Shown here one piece after another: positions 12,091 to 22,730 of a stretch of DNA of 64,000 nt. Made by a program: the position numbers and the translations under genes. Under the pieces are notes generated by a model. It saw only the letters and a program-made list of their open reading frames with translations, did no database searches and was not told where the DNA came from. This DNA is from Hysterangium stoloniferum (lineage: Eukaryota; Basidiomycota; Agaricomycetes; Hysterangiales; Hysterangiaceae). How positions within the stretch are numbered: position 1 is the stretch's first letter; each line of letters starts with the position of its first letter. The DNA lies in the NCBI GenBank assembly GCA_015178975.1, contig WHVD01000092.1:281611-345610 (forward strand). Reading direction: 5' to 3'.

Positions 12091-12570
12091 TCACTTACCC
12101 TGGGTGTCTCCTCGGTAAAAGTCTGTCAAATTAAACAGGACGTGTGCAATCTCCCTGGACAAAGCCTGAGGCTGGCAGTGCCAACTTGAAGGCAGCAACC
12201 GATGGCATCGCTCTGGACTGCATTTATATTATACGTGGCAATGTCACTTCTTGATATCAGAAAAGCCGGGCATCGCTCTGGACTGCATTTATATCATACA
12301 TGACAATGTCACTTCTCGATACCAGAAAGGCCGTTTGGCTTTCAACTCTGACGTTCGAGAATGCTAGACACACTATACTATGAGGTGACAATCGACTAAA
12401 CTATATTAGATGCTGTATGAGCCTTCAGTGGAAGGCGTAAGAAGTAGCAAGGTAACCTCGTTACACTGGAGCCTATAAGGTTCAAGGATGGTGAAGGAAC
12501 CATGTGTACGAAGGCAGGAATGAAATGCTGTGTATCCTGTGTAAGCACGGTCAGAAGGCTGTCCCTTGGT

Positions 12571-12645
12571 GGAATTAACTCTCCGACCGATGGCGGCATA
12601 AATGCGAGGTACCCCCTTCTACTGTAAGTAAGACTGCTACCACCA
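12571..12645 (+). promoter_or_regulatory. Core promoter/leader candidate, family A copy 3
   Basis: GGAATTAACTCTCCGAC lies at 12571-12587 and a TATA-like CATAAA at 12597-12602, 44 bp before the ATG. It is followed by GTAAGTAAGACTGCTAC just upstream of the start. The same order is conserved before the other intact copies. Confidence 0.35.
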
Positions 12646-14508
12646 ATGTCTCCTTTAAACGAGACGACTCTGGGGAATGACGATTCGGCTACGGCTGGGA
12701 TTTACCTTGAAGACATTGAGCAGCTACCACCCTTAGTTTCCCCGGGTGTATTGAGCTCAGAGAAACGGGACGAGATCATTAAAGGAATGAGAGAGATATT
12801 CAGGGAGAAGCTTCAAGAACGATGGCGCTGTAACGAACCTGGCCATTATTTGTGTTATCGGGCCCCCGATGATGAGCAGCACATACGGCTGTCTGCAAAC
12901 CATATAGAGGTCTGGGTTGACGAGTTGGTGAGTAAATATAATGCTATTTCCAGCGTGATCTGTGTCAAATGAAGCACATTTCAGTGTCAAGGAGAAACGA
13001 CCTACCATGAGCCACCCACTGTTGTCAAGATATCCACCAAAACGACATCCAACCTCAGCCCGTATCACAGTCATGCAGAGGACTGGGGAATGATCTCAGG
13101 GAGTCTTGAAACATCGTCAAGTATTGGAATTGGCCCCGGGTATTACTGTGGAGTCGGTTTGGAAAGGGTTGGGATGAAAGTCCTCCACAGTGCGAAGAAA
13201 GCTTCACTGATGGCAAAGCTGACAATATACGGGCAAATCATAAGTCAATTGTCTCAAGACAGTGCCTATAACAAGGTTCTACACAAGCATCTCACGCTGC
13301 CAAGATTGGGAAGACTAGTTCAAGAGAGTGTTGATTTAGCGAGGTAGGGATACCTTAGCGTCAATCATTGAATACATTGGAAATATGTACTCATGTCCTT
13401 TGTAGGCCCACACACCCATCTCAAATTCGGAAACGAGCATGGATGGTTTTAGATAAGTACCAGATGCTTTCACTTCATATGCGGCGAAGTAGCAAAGGTC
13501 ACACTACCCAGCTTATGGCATCCTTGCCTTTGGTCTTCACGTGGTGTCCCGGCGTCCATTGGTTGGAGAGAGACGCGTCACCAGCGATTACGTCATCACT
13601 TTACAACGTTTTAGTCAAGTCACCGCTGCACACCAACTTTGATGAGGTTGCATCAACATTTATCATACACATCGCCCGTTATGTCTCAGGATTTGATTGG
13701 CGCTTACCCCTTTCCCCCCTTATTCCTATCGTGGAAGCGATCTGCGACATGCGTCCACTATCTGTAAAGGAGCTCACGGCGATCAGAGGTTGCATTGAAT
13801 TCTGGTTACAACCGTGCCATCACACCATTTCATCTTCCCACCAAAACCATAACAGAGAATATCAGACACAACCACTTAGACTTTATGTATCTCCTATCCG
13901 ACTTCTCGTCTGTTGCATGCACCAAGATGCATGGTTTCGAGATATCGCTAGAGATGCATTAAACATTCTACTGGACGAGATACACATGCATATAGTGTCA
14001 TTGAAACATCATATTGATTCGGACGCATCACATTTACTGTATCAGAATATTTACTCCTTGCAAACCTTTTTCAACGACAGCACGCTTCTCACCCATCACA
14101 TCAACCAGCTGAACGTGGTTTCTGCGCTCATTAGGCCCATCGTACGGTACGTTCACGATATTTTACCTTATAGCACCGTCTTACATCCACCCATGGAACT
14201 GTCCTACCAGTCTCATTCTGATGGAAGCGAGTCCACATTACGCGCTCTTGGATTCTGCCGACATAATAATAGCGGTTACTCTGAAGCTGATAGCTAGATC
14301 TTCCGAGCCCGAATCCGCATGTACCACAGTGCGCATCCTCGATACCATCTCCATTCTTGTTTCTCTCCTTCCACATTGTGATGTAATGCGCGGCTCGACC
14401 TACGACAAATTCTTCAATTACTCGCTTAAAATTTTAGATTTCACCGCGCGTTCCTTCCTTTGCGTCGTCGCCACTCCTTCCGCTCGTGTGTCAGTAAGGT
14501 CTAATTAG
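12646..14508 (+). CDS. Family A copy 3, intact five-exon gene (545 aa)
   Basis: Exons are 12646-12927, 12985-13343, 13406-13813, 13856-14146 and 14211-14508. Introns are 57, 62, 42 and 64 nt, all GT-AG. Spliced, the frame stays open from ATG to the conserved TAG. The start is the first ATG of the conserved exon 1 and begins MSPLNETTLG. Residues ~61-105 hold C-x4-H-x2-CY, then H, and W-V-D-E-L-C-Q-G ... PP spread over exons 1 and 2. No signal peptide or membrane segment is evident. Intron 3 has lost 7 nt at its donor (GTGCCA instead of GTGCGT). Because the 42 nt intron is a multiple of three, retaining it also keeps the frame open. The family is unrecognised; a soluble intracellular protein is likely. 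Its 3' end overlaps the block B frame on the other strand by 8 bp. Confidence 0.75.
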
Positions 14509-14884
14509 AACCCCAGATCAGTGGTGGAGGAACATGGTTGCCCTGACAAAGGTCTTGCACCATCATTTGGATACACTCAGTGATCATTTCTCTTCCATAC
14601 ATCTCAACCAAACCACGAGGAGCCCAATAGCGTCGCCCTTTATTCAACTCACTTTTCAGGCGAGGTTGCAGATGGTATAAAGCTATATTATTTGCGCCGA
14701 CGTAACAACGCATATAGTCACTTTGTATTATCGCCGTGAGCTCTGCAGTTGTCCCATACAGGTGTTGAATACATTTGGAGGCAACATCCGAATCATGAAC
14801 GACACTTGTTTTAAATAAGATGTCAATTTCGATGCATGTCTCCTTCAGGCTCATCATACTTTCAGGCCAGTGTTCAATTGACAC
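14501..14884 (-). CDS. Block B open frame, 127 codons, tail-to-tail with family A
   Basis: This is the longest uninterrupted version of the minus-strand module that follows family A genes. It contains SLKETCIEI, a middle region GTTAELTAIIQSDYMRCY, then NNIALYHLQPRLKSELNKG and RRYWAP. The same peptides are recognisable, with stops or indels, after other family A copies (for example NVFNTFMGTTEELAAIM near 62.65 kb). It is probably the last exon of a longer gene whose upstream exons are deleted here: the sequence jumps at about 14.91 kb to a part normally about 600 bp further on. Function unknown; it could be a remnant rather than a gene. Confidence 0.35.
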   Translation of the reverse strand: MSIEHWPESMMSLKETCIEIDILFKTSVVHDSDVASKCIQHLYGTTAELTAIIQSDYMRCYVGANNIALYHLQPRLKSELNKGRRYWAPRGLVEMYGREMITECIQMMVQDLCQGNHVPPPLIWGSN

Positions 14885-15090
14885 GATCCATGATCTTCAA
14901 ACCAAGTGCCTTCACACACTATGCGCCACGACAGTTTATTTTACTCGCTATCCCGACATTTCCCCTACTGCTTCCATTTATGTTCACTGGAGTTTATTCT
15001 ACCAATTTCCATGTTTGAATTGTTTTATTTCGAGTAGTAGCGAAAAAGTCATTTGATTTGATCTAATATTAAAGAACTCATCAACTAGAT
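14885..15090 (-). repeat. Block B remnant with internal deletion
   Basis: A short run related to block B joins the region of the conserved FKEF peptide end directly to the MACS-type N-terminal region, losing the middle. Nothing readable remains on either strand. Confidence 0.35.
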
Positions 15091-15620
15091 CCGTGGGCCT
15101 CTTGAATGTTAGTTGTCGTCACCTGTTCCTTCTATGCATAATCGCCACACCTTTCACTGATGTGTCGGTAGCATTGACGAATCCGACTTACATCTCCATT
15201 TTCCGGAAAATAACCCCCGGAACATAACTATGAGGCTTCCAGGCCGTTTTATCAAAAATAATGCTGGTGAGTTAGTCGCCATAATGGCGCTAGCCAAGGA
15301 GACACTCCCAGATGTCAGCTTTAACATTGGAAAGGACTCAGAGTACTTCTTATTCCTTAATCTACTTTGCCATTGTCACATCGAACAGAGTTGCTACGTT
15401 ATGCGGCGAAGAAATAATCGGGGTTACTCTGACCCTGATAGCTGGATCTTTCCACCCTGGACTCGCGTGTACCGCTGTGAACTTGAAGGCAGCAACCAGT
15501 CGGCATCGCTCTGGACTGCATTTATAATATACATAGGCAATGTCACTTCTCGATATCAGAAAAGCCGTTTTGATTTTAACTCTGACGCCCAAGAATGCTA
15601 GAAATACTATACTACGCGGC
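15091..15620 (+). pseudogene. Block C copy 2, fused to a family A upstream segment
   Basis: A frame from the ATG at 15230 reads MRLPGRFIKNN ... ALAKETLPDVSFNIGKDSEY and continues to 15601. From about 15478 the DNA switches to sequence normally upstream of family A exon 1 (the GCATCGCTCTGGACTGCATTT region). The open frame is therefore a chimera rather than a native gene end. The chimera is nearly identical at 31.44-31.76 kb. Confidence 0.35.
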
Positions 15621-15860
15621 CCCGATTTTTGTTTGTCTCCTTGTATATTAAATCATCAAGACACAATGCACAGTCCATCAACAAGCGGTTCAGCCTTGAG
15701 TGTCTTGAAAATTTGGTTTCCACCGCTCTTTCCTTTCTTTCTGTGGTGGCCACACGTTTCCCTGGTGTAGCAGCAACATCTTCTTCGAACTCCATATCAG
15801 CCTTGGAAAGACGTTGTTTGACCTGGCGAATGTCCTGTTCCATAGCTTGACACGGTTTCT
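15621..15860 (+). repeat. Exon-5-like module, divergent type
   Basis: A 73-codon frame at 15629-15850 contains FVSLYIKSSRH and FLSVVATRFPGVAATSSSNS. It aligns with the C-terminal exon of family A (LVSLLPHC ... FLCVVATPSTRV). A near-identical copy is at 31770-31980. It may be the orphaned last exon of a related gene. Confidence 0.4.
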
Positions 15861-16260
15861 ATTCAGATAACGCCTATATACTTGGAATAAACTAACAGGA
15901 AGATCACATAATTCCCTCTTTTTAAATTCGCTTTGGAGGCGAATAAAAGTTGAATAAACCTGCGTAGTTTGTGGCAATTTCAGAGCACGTACAATCACTT
16001 CTTATGTAAATTGGAGCTCTGCGCTGAGTCCGTGACATTAAAATCGGTTAAACATCTAATATGTGATTGCAGGGTTTAGAATTCAACGAACTTTTGGATC
16101 TTGAGAAGATAACCAATTTTAACTCTTATAAGGATTCAATGGATGATTGTTGAAGTTAATATGAAATAAGGTTCTACTAAGGATCCTAATTTCTTTTTGG
16201 AGAAGTTATCCCGGTGTCTACTGATACTGAAGATCCTAAAATATTTTGGAGCTAAGGCTT
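15861..16260. other. Linker without recognisable gene
   Basis: AT-rich sequence between the exon-5-like module and block D. The first part resembles the 32.0-32.16 kb stretch. I see no coding pattern in the rest. Confidence 0.4.
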
Positions 16261-16312
16261 TTCTCGGTGAATGAAGGATGGATTGGGGGCGACAAACTGA
16301 GACCTACGATGA

Positions 16313-16648
16313 ATGACCATCGTGTGGGAGAGAAGAGGGACTGATACGGCCACGTTGGTGAAGCTCAAAGTGGAGTGGGCAGAACGAAGGGGCAGGTGCG
16401 ATCGCAGAAAAAGGCACGTGGAAGCGCAGCCGGGTAGGGGTGAATCTTTACGGATTGGAAGAACTCCGCCTACAATAGTTCAAGCTACAGGTGTGCCGCA
16501 ATCATTGACCTATGTTGTCATCGTAGCATCAAAGAATCAATTCCATTCGGCCATACAGGTAATAATACAGCTAGTTGTAAGTAAGTATGACATGACACGC
16601 CATTATATATACAACTTGTCAATACAAATTCTGATAGACACGCCATAA
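16313..16648 (+). CDS. Block D open frame, 111 codons
   Basis: The best-preserved block D frame. It reads VWERRGTDTATLVKLKVEW, a basic RKRHVEAQPGRGE region, then IGRTPPTIVQATG and YVVIVASKNQFHSAI. The 33 kb copy (32908-33192) conserves the order ERRTVPATFVKLKMEW, IGRTPPLIVQA and VVIVASKNQFHSA despite indels, so this frame may once have been selected. The copies at 11.6, 27.8 and 47.0 kb are broken. No known domain recognised; the start codon choice is uncertain. Confidence 0.35.
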   Translation: MTIVWERRGTDTATLVKLKVEWAERRGRCDRRKRHVEAQPGRGESLRIGRTPPTIVQATGVPQSLTYVVIVASKNQFHSAIQVIIQLVVSKYDMTRHYIYNLSIQILIDTP

Positions 16649-16699
16649 TCAAAATAATTCTAAGTCAGACCTTGATCCTCAATAAAATCTACAATGAGA

Positions 16700-17287
16700 A
16701 CTTTGGTCTTACGTCACTCTTTGTCTTGCTTAGACGTTGCACAGAAGTCAAGCTGATTGATATGGCATGGGTGAAGGAAGAAATCACGTTGCTTACCATT
16801 GACCCACCAGACTATCACTTGCCCTGGATTTCTCCACGTTGAAAGTTTGATAAAATTAAACAGGCAGTGCGCAATCCCGCCAGAAAGGGTTTGAGGTTGA
16901 CAACGAACGACAACTTGAAAGTAGCAGCCGGAACGTATATCTCTGAACTGCATTTATATTATCCATGGCAATGCCCACACCTCGAATGAAGAGCCGGTTT
17001 GCTTTCAACTCTGATGCTCAATAATGTCCAAAATACTATATTATGGGGGTGACAATTGTCTGAAATATTATTAAATGCTCTGTGACCCTTCAGCGGCAGG
17101 CGTAAGAAAGTAGCAAGGTAACTAAGTTTACTGGAGCCCAAATAGCTCAAGGAAGGTGAGGGGATTTTGGGTATGAAGGCGACTGTAAATCCTGTGTAAG
17201 GACAGCCACAAGTCTGTAGAACATTGCGACTGGCGGCGCTATTAAAAACCCGGCACCTCCTAGTGTAAGCACGACTGCTACGCACAA
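16700..17287 (+). promoter_or_regulatory. Leader region of family A copy 4
   Basis: This is the conserved upstream region with the TTGATAAAATTAAACAGG stretch and the GCAGGCGTAAGAAAGTAGC element. The GGAATTAACTCTCC element is diverged in this copy. Confidence 0.35.
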
Positions 17288-19126
17288 ATGTCTGCTTTCA
17301 ACGAGACAACTCTGGGAAATCACGATGAGGCAACGGGTCAGACCTACCTTGAAGGCGTTGAGGAGATACCACCCTTAAGTTCCCCAGGTGCATTGTGTGC
17401 AGAGCATCGGGACCACATCATTAAGACGGGGATGAGAGAGATATTCAGGGAAAAGCTTCGAGAACGTTGGGGTTGTAACGAGCCTGGCCATGATTTATGT
17501 TATCGGGCCCCCGATGACGAGCACCACATACAACTGTCTGAAAACCATATAGAGATTTGGGTTGACGAGTGGGTGAGTAATGTATAATGCTATTTCCATG
17601 TGATGTGTCAGATGCGGCAGATTTCAGTGTCAAGGAGAAACGACCTACCATGACTCACCCACTGTTGTTAAGATATCTACCAACACGAGATCCAACCTCA
17701 GCCCCTATTGCAGTCATGCCGATGACTGGGGAATGATCTCACGGATTCTGACATCATCAAGTATTCAAATTAGCCCAGGGTATTACTGTGGAGTCAGTTT
17801 GGAAAGGGTTGGGATCAAAGTCCTTCACAGTGGAAAAAAAGCTTCACTGATGGCAAAGCTGACAATATACGGGCAAATCATGGGTCGATTGGCTCAAGAC
17901 GACGGTGCCTTTAGCAAGTTTCTACACACAAACATCTTACGCTGCCAAGACTGGGAAGACTAGTTCAGGACAGTGTTGATTTAGCGAGGTAGGGATACCT
18001 CAATCATTGAATACACTCGAAATACTCATTTCTGAGTCGTAGACCTACATACCTGCCTCAAATTCGGAGAAGAGCGACAGTGGTTTTAGAGAGATTCCCG
18101 ATATTTTCACTTCACATGCAGCGGAGTGGCAAAAGTTACACCCACCACCTGATACTATTTTTGGCTTCGGCCTTCCTATGTTCATTCGTCATATAGCAAT
18201 ACGTCAACTGCGATTACGTCATCACTTTTCAAGTCACCGCTGCACACCCACTTTGATGAAGTCGCATCGACATTTATCATACACATCGCCCGTTATCTAA
18301 TAGAATTTCACCATCTCTCACCAATTTTCGGCCTTGTGTATATCGTGGAAGCGATCTACCACCTGCGACAACTATCTGTAGAGGAACTCACGGCGATCAG
18401 GGGTTACATTGAATTCTGGTTACAACCGTGCGTCGCCACATCACATCATTTCATCCCGCCCACCAAAAGCATAACAGACAAAGTCACCGACCACTAATTG
18501 CCTCATCCGAACATCCTATACGGCTTCTCGTGTGTTGCATCCACCAAGATGCATGGTTTCGAGATTTTGCTGCAGTGACATTGAAGGTTATATTGGACGA
18601 CATAAACGTGCATATAGCTGACACTTCATCTTGATTTGGAGACATTAGATTTATTGTGGGGGAGTATTTACTGCTTGCAAATTTTCTTCAACGACAGCAC
18701 GCTTCTCACCGATCACATTTGCCAGCTGAATGTGGTTTCTTCGCTCGTTGGGCCTATCGTACGGTATGCTCACAATATTTTACCTTATTGCACCGCCGTC
18801 TTACATCCGCCGATGAAACTGTCCTACCAGTCTCGTTCTGACACACAAGTACTAATTGGCGTCTCCTTATGTGTGGTAACCGAATAATTGCATTGACTCT
18901 GAAACTGATAGTTGGATCTTCCGAGCCGGAATCCGCGTGTACCACAGTGCGCAGCCTCGATATCATCCCCCTGCTCGCTTCTCTTCTTCCACATTGTGAC
19001 ATAATACACGGTTCGAGCAATGACTACCCCATCAGTTACCCGCCTAAGTGTTTGGATTTGACCGCACGTTCCTTCCTTTGCGTGGTCGCCACACCTTCCA
19101 CTCATGTATCGGTAGGGTCTAATTAG
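17288..19126 (+). pseudogene. Family A copy 4, five exons, multiple lesions
   Basis: Exon equivalents are 17288-17572, 17628-17988, 18043-18427, 18478-18763 and 18831-19126. Exon 1 is intact (MSAFNETTLG). Exon 2 has a 2 nt insertion in a CACA run near 17925. Exon 3 lost the segment coding for the conserved CPGVHWLD region and hits a TAG near 18197. Exon 4 is 5 nt short near 18618, and exon 5 is 2 nt short near 18845. Splice borders remain GT-AG. The 3' half resembles the 8.7 kb copy rather than the intact genes. Clearly a pseudogene. Confidence 0.75.
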
Positions 19127-19560
19127 AGGCTCATATCAGTGTTGGAGAAACATGGTTGCCCCGACCCTGGTCTTGCACCATCAACTGGTCACACCTTCTA
19201 ATCATTTCTGTTCGATAATGCCGACACAACTCAACCAAATGCCCTTTATTCTTTACCGCTGTGGTTGGGGATGTTATAAAGCTATATGATTTGAACCTAT
19301 GTAGGAACGCATATAATCACTTTGTATCATCGCCGCATGCACAAGCCAAGCCAAGCCATCTCGTTTGTGTTGTGTTTGAATGTTTCAGTCGCTAGGATCA
19401 CATTACACGCCACGACAAAGTATTTTACTGGCTATCCCGACGTTTCACGTACTGCTTTCATTTTGTTCACTGGAGTTCATTACCAATTGTTACGTTTTGA
19501 ATTGTTTCATTTCGAGTAGTAGCGAAAAGGACATTTGATTCAATCTAATATGAAAGGCAA
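19127..19560 (-). repeat. Block B remnant, short
   Basis: 3' flank of family A copy 4. It matches the flank of copy 2, then jumps at about 19.33 kb to the MACS-type end of block B. Most of the minus-strand module, including the FKEF peptide, is deleted. Confidence 0.4.
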
Positions 19561-19929
19561 GATACGTCGGACTCTTGAACGTCGGTTATCGTTACCTGTT
19601 CCTTCCTGTGCGTAGTCGCCACACCTTTTATTGATGTGTCGGTAGCATTGACGAATTAGACTTACGTCCCCATTTTCCCGGTAATAACCCCCGGAATATA
19701 ACTATGACGGTTCCAGGCAATTTTATCAAAAATAATGCTGGTGAGTTAGTTGCTACAATGGTGCTAACCAAGGAGACACTGTTAGATGTCAACTTTAACA
19801 TTGACAAAGACTCACAGTACTTCATAATCCTCAATCTACGTTGCCACCGTCACATCGAACAGAGTTGCTACATTATGCGCCGAAAAAATAATCGGTGTTC
19901 GATCTGGACTCGGAGACTGCTACCCACTA
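19561..19929 (+). pseudogene. Block C copy 3, joined directly to a family A exon 1
   Basis: A frame from 19704 reads MTVPGNFIKNNAGELVATMVLTKETLLDV and then runs at about 19895 into the few bases that precede family A exon 1. The usual leader, block D and core promoter are missing, so this is a deletion junction. Confidence 0.4.
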
Positions 19930-21217
19930 ATGTCTACTTCCAACGAGACGACTCGGGGGAATCACGATTCGGCAACGGCTGAGATCGACCTTGAGGACAT
20001 TGAGGAACTCCCACCCTTAGTTTCCCCTGGTGTATTGAGTTCAGAGCAACGGGACGAGATCGTTAAAGGATGAGAGATGTTCAGGGAGAAGCTTCGAGAA
20101 CGCTGGGGTTGTAAAGAACCCGGCCATGATTTATGTTATCGGGCTCCGGATGGTAGGCAACACATAGGGCTCTCTGCAAACCATATAGAGATTTGGGTTG
20201 ACTAGTGGGTGAGTAAAGTATAATGCTATTCCAAGTGATATGTGTCACATGCTGCGTATTCACTGTCAAGGAGAAACGGGCTACCATGACCCACCGAATG
20301 TTGTTAAGATGTCCACCAACACAACATCCAACCTCAGCCCCTATTGCAGTCATGCCGATGACTGGGGAATGATCTCACGGAGTCAGGGGACAATGTCAAG
20401 TATTGACATTGGCCCCGGGTATTACTGTGGAGTCGGTTGGAAATGGTTGGGATGAAAGTTCTTCACAGTGCTAAGACAGCTTCGCTGATCGCAAAGCTGG
20501 GAATATACCGGGAAATCACCCGTTTGGTATGAGACGATGGTGCCTTTAGCAAGTTTCTACACAACCACCTCACGCTGCCAAGACTGGGAAGACTAGTTCA
20601 AGACAGTGCTGATTTAGCGAGGTAGGGATATCTCAATCATACGCTGGAAATACTCATGTCTGAGCTGTAGACCTATATACCCGCCTCAAATTCGGAGACG
20701 AGCGACGGAGGTTTTAGAGACTTTCCCGATATTTTCACGTCACACCCGACGGAGCGGAAAAGGTCACACTACCCAGCTTGTGACATTCTTGGCTTGGGCC
20801 TTCTTTTCCTGCCCCGGCGTTCATTGGTTAGACAGAGCGTCGCCTGAGATTACGTCATCACTGTACCACGTTTTAGTCAAGTTACCGCTGCACACCAACT
20901 TTGATGAGGTTGCATCAACATTTCGGTATGGCTGGGTACTGTCATATAAGCTTGATACGGGATGGGACGGTGTTATTTAGTGTCGTTGTGTAAGTTTACC
21001 TTAAGCTTGGGCGCACGAGTCTATTTCAACATTGTTGGATTTTGGGAATTTGATATGCGAGCAACAAGGAGCACGGACCATACGCCTATATTAGTAAGCA
21101 GTTACTAGGCGTATACATATAAGGACGATACATGTATTGTAGTCCTTATCGGTTGTAACGAGACTCACTTCGTATTCCAACAATCATAAACATCGCCCGT
21201 TCTCTATCAGAATTTCA
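19930..21217 (+). pseudogene. Family A copy 5, disrupted by an insertion
   Basis: Exon 1 begins MSTSNETTRGNHDS but stops after ~47 codons because of a small deletion at GGATGAGAG, and again at a TAG replacing Glu near 20203. Exon 2 has further 1 nt losses near 20436. Exon 3 starts normally (CPGVHWLD) but is split at about 20922 by foreign DNA. Homology resumes only for ~30 bp at 21188 and then ends. It also lacks its own leader. A dead copy. Confidence 0.75.
20922..21187. mobile_element. Short insertion with inverted ends and hairpins
   Basis: This interrupts exon 3 of family A copy 5. Inside it, ATTGTTGGA (21031-21039) and TCCAACAAT (21176-21184) form a perfect 9 bp inverted pair that resembles TG...CA LTR termini. 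Between them are two imperfect hairpins: TACGCCTA/TAGGCGTA near 21081-21113 and ATAAGGAC/GTCCTTAT near 21119-21149. There is no coding capacity. A solo small LTR or MITE is likely; no clear target duplication was found. Confidence 0.5.
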
Positions 21218-22450
21218 TTTTGTAATAAGCGAAGATAAGGCATCGGCCACCGCCGTGGCACTCCACGTTCGGAATTTCAGGCCCTCCGCCGGAGTAGTTC
21301 CAAGATGGCTTCAAACGGTCTATAAAACGCACCTTCGACATCTCCTACAGTCCAACAACGACAGCGAATTTCATTTACCTCTGTGTCAACCTCGTTGTAC
21401 AAGAAGGTCAGCAAGTCGTTGCCCACTGCTATACTTCACGTAGAATCAACGCTGGTACAACACTATTCTGTGTCATCTTCGACTTAAACTTCCCATTACT
21501 GCTGCCCACCATCTATACCTGCTGGTATCCAAAATGTCATTTTTAAATGTCACCTGGAAATCGATCGGCTCTATCGGCAAAGGCCGGTCAACTCCAGGCT
21601 GCGAAGACTCTACTCAAGACCTTCTGTGGTGCATCCCCGTCTCCAACCTTGCTCAAGGATTTTGATTCATCCAAACATATCGTGTGAAATACCAACACCG
21701 CTAACATGCGAGACAGATGAGTCCATTACCCCACCACCACCACTATACGACGACAAGAGAAGCTCGGGAGAAATGTATGCTATTTGGCTTGCCAATCGGG
21801 ATGTTGTGCACGAATGATGAGAGGATGCACCTAATTCCGATTGACGACTTCTCAGTTGTATCTCAAGGGGAGGTATGAAGGACTCACCGGGAACCGTTGA
21901 AGAATTATCCTCAGGGTTATTCACAATTTTCAGGGGAGTATCTTCTTTCGTTCCATCTAGGAACTTGGCATGTGCATGATCTACATCCCATGACAACATA
22001 TCAATTAATGGAACCAATAGTAGACTCAGTCACTCATGAGAAATTGTCGATAAATGATCAGCTGCGCCGTCAAGAGGTGGTAAGGATAGGTCTCAAGAAT
22101 ATAGCAGCAAGTCAGTGGTTGACCCAGAATTGAAAGTATGTTATGTGAGACAACTCCGTGCAAATAAAAGGGATTGACGCCTTCTGTCCCGTGTCACCGA
22201 CCCTATTGTCCAAATCATCCCTTGATTCTTCGGACCGGTTATTGGAGGATTTTATCGATACGTCGTACCACAAACAAGGTGGAGATGATTCGATAAATTT
22301 CTGGAGTGAGTCATTCAAATCTTGCATTGTCTATAACTATATCAAGGTGTGTAACTAGGCCACTTGACCTTTTGTGGAACAGAATCACCAGGGACACTTT
22401 TAAACGTTCCCTACTCCAATATCGGTGAGAGATTACACTATGGCTCTCAG
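21218..22450. other. Unrecognised unique sequence, possible transposon remnant
   Basis: No similarity to array blocks. A 63-codon plus-strand frame (21626-21817) contains a proline run (ITPPPPLYDD), and a minus-strand frame of 116 codons overlaps it. Neither shows a recognisable domain. It sits between the broken family A copy and a block B/C fragment, so it is probably foreign DNA. Confidence 0.4.
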
Positions 22451-22580
22451 AATTTCAGTAAGCACCGCAATTGAGTGCGTTCGGTTGACTGGATTACATT
22501 CCAATTGCCATGTTTGAATTATTTCAGTTAGAGGAGTAACGAAACAATCATTTGAATCGATCTAATATTAAGGAACTCTT
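22451..22580 (-). repeat. Block B terminal fragment
   Basis: Array homology resumes with the short end of block B (TTTGAATTATTTCA context) immediately before block C. Confidence 0.4.
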
Positions 22581-22730
22581 CTCCAAGATACGTCGGACTC
22601 TTGAACATTAATTGCCGTCACCTGTTCCTTCCTATGCCTAGTCGCCACACCTTTCACTGATGTGTCGGTACCATTGACGAATTCGACTTATGTCTCCATT
22701 TTCTGGAAGAAAAAGCCCCGGAACATAACT

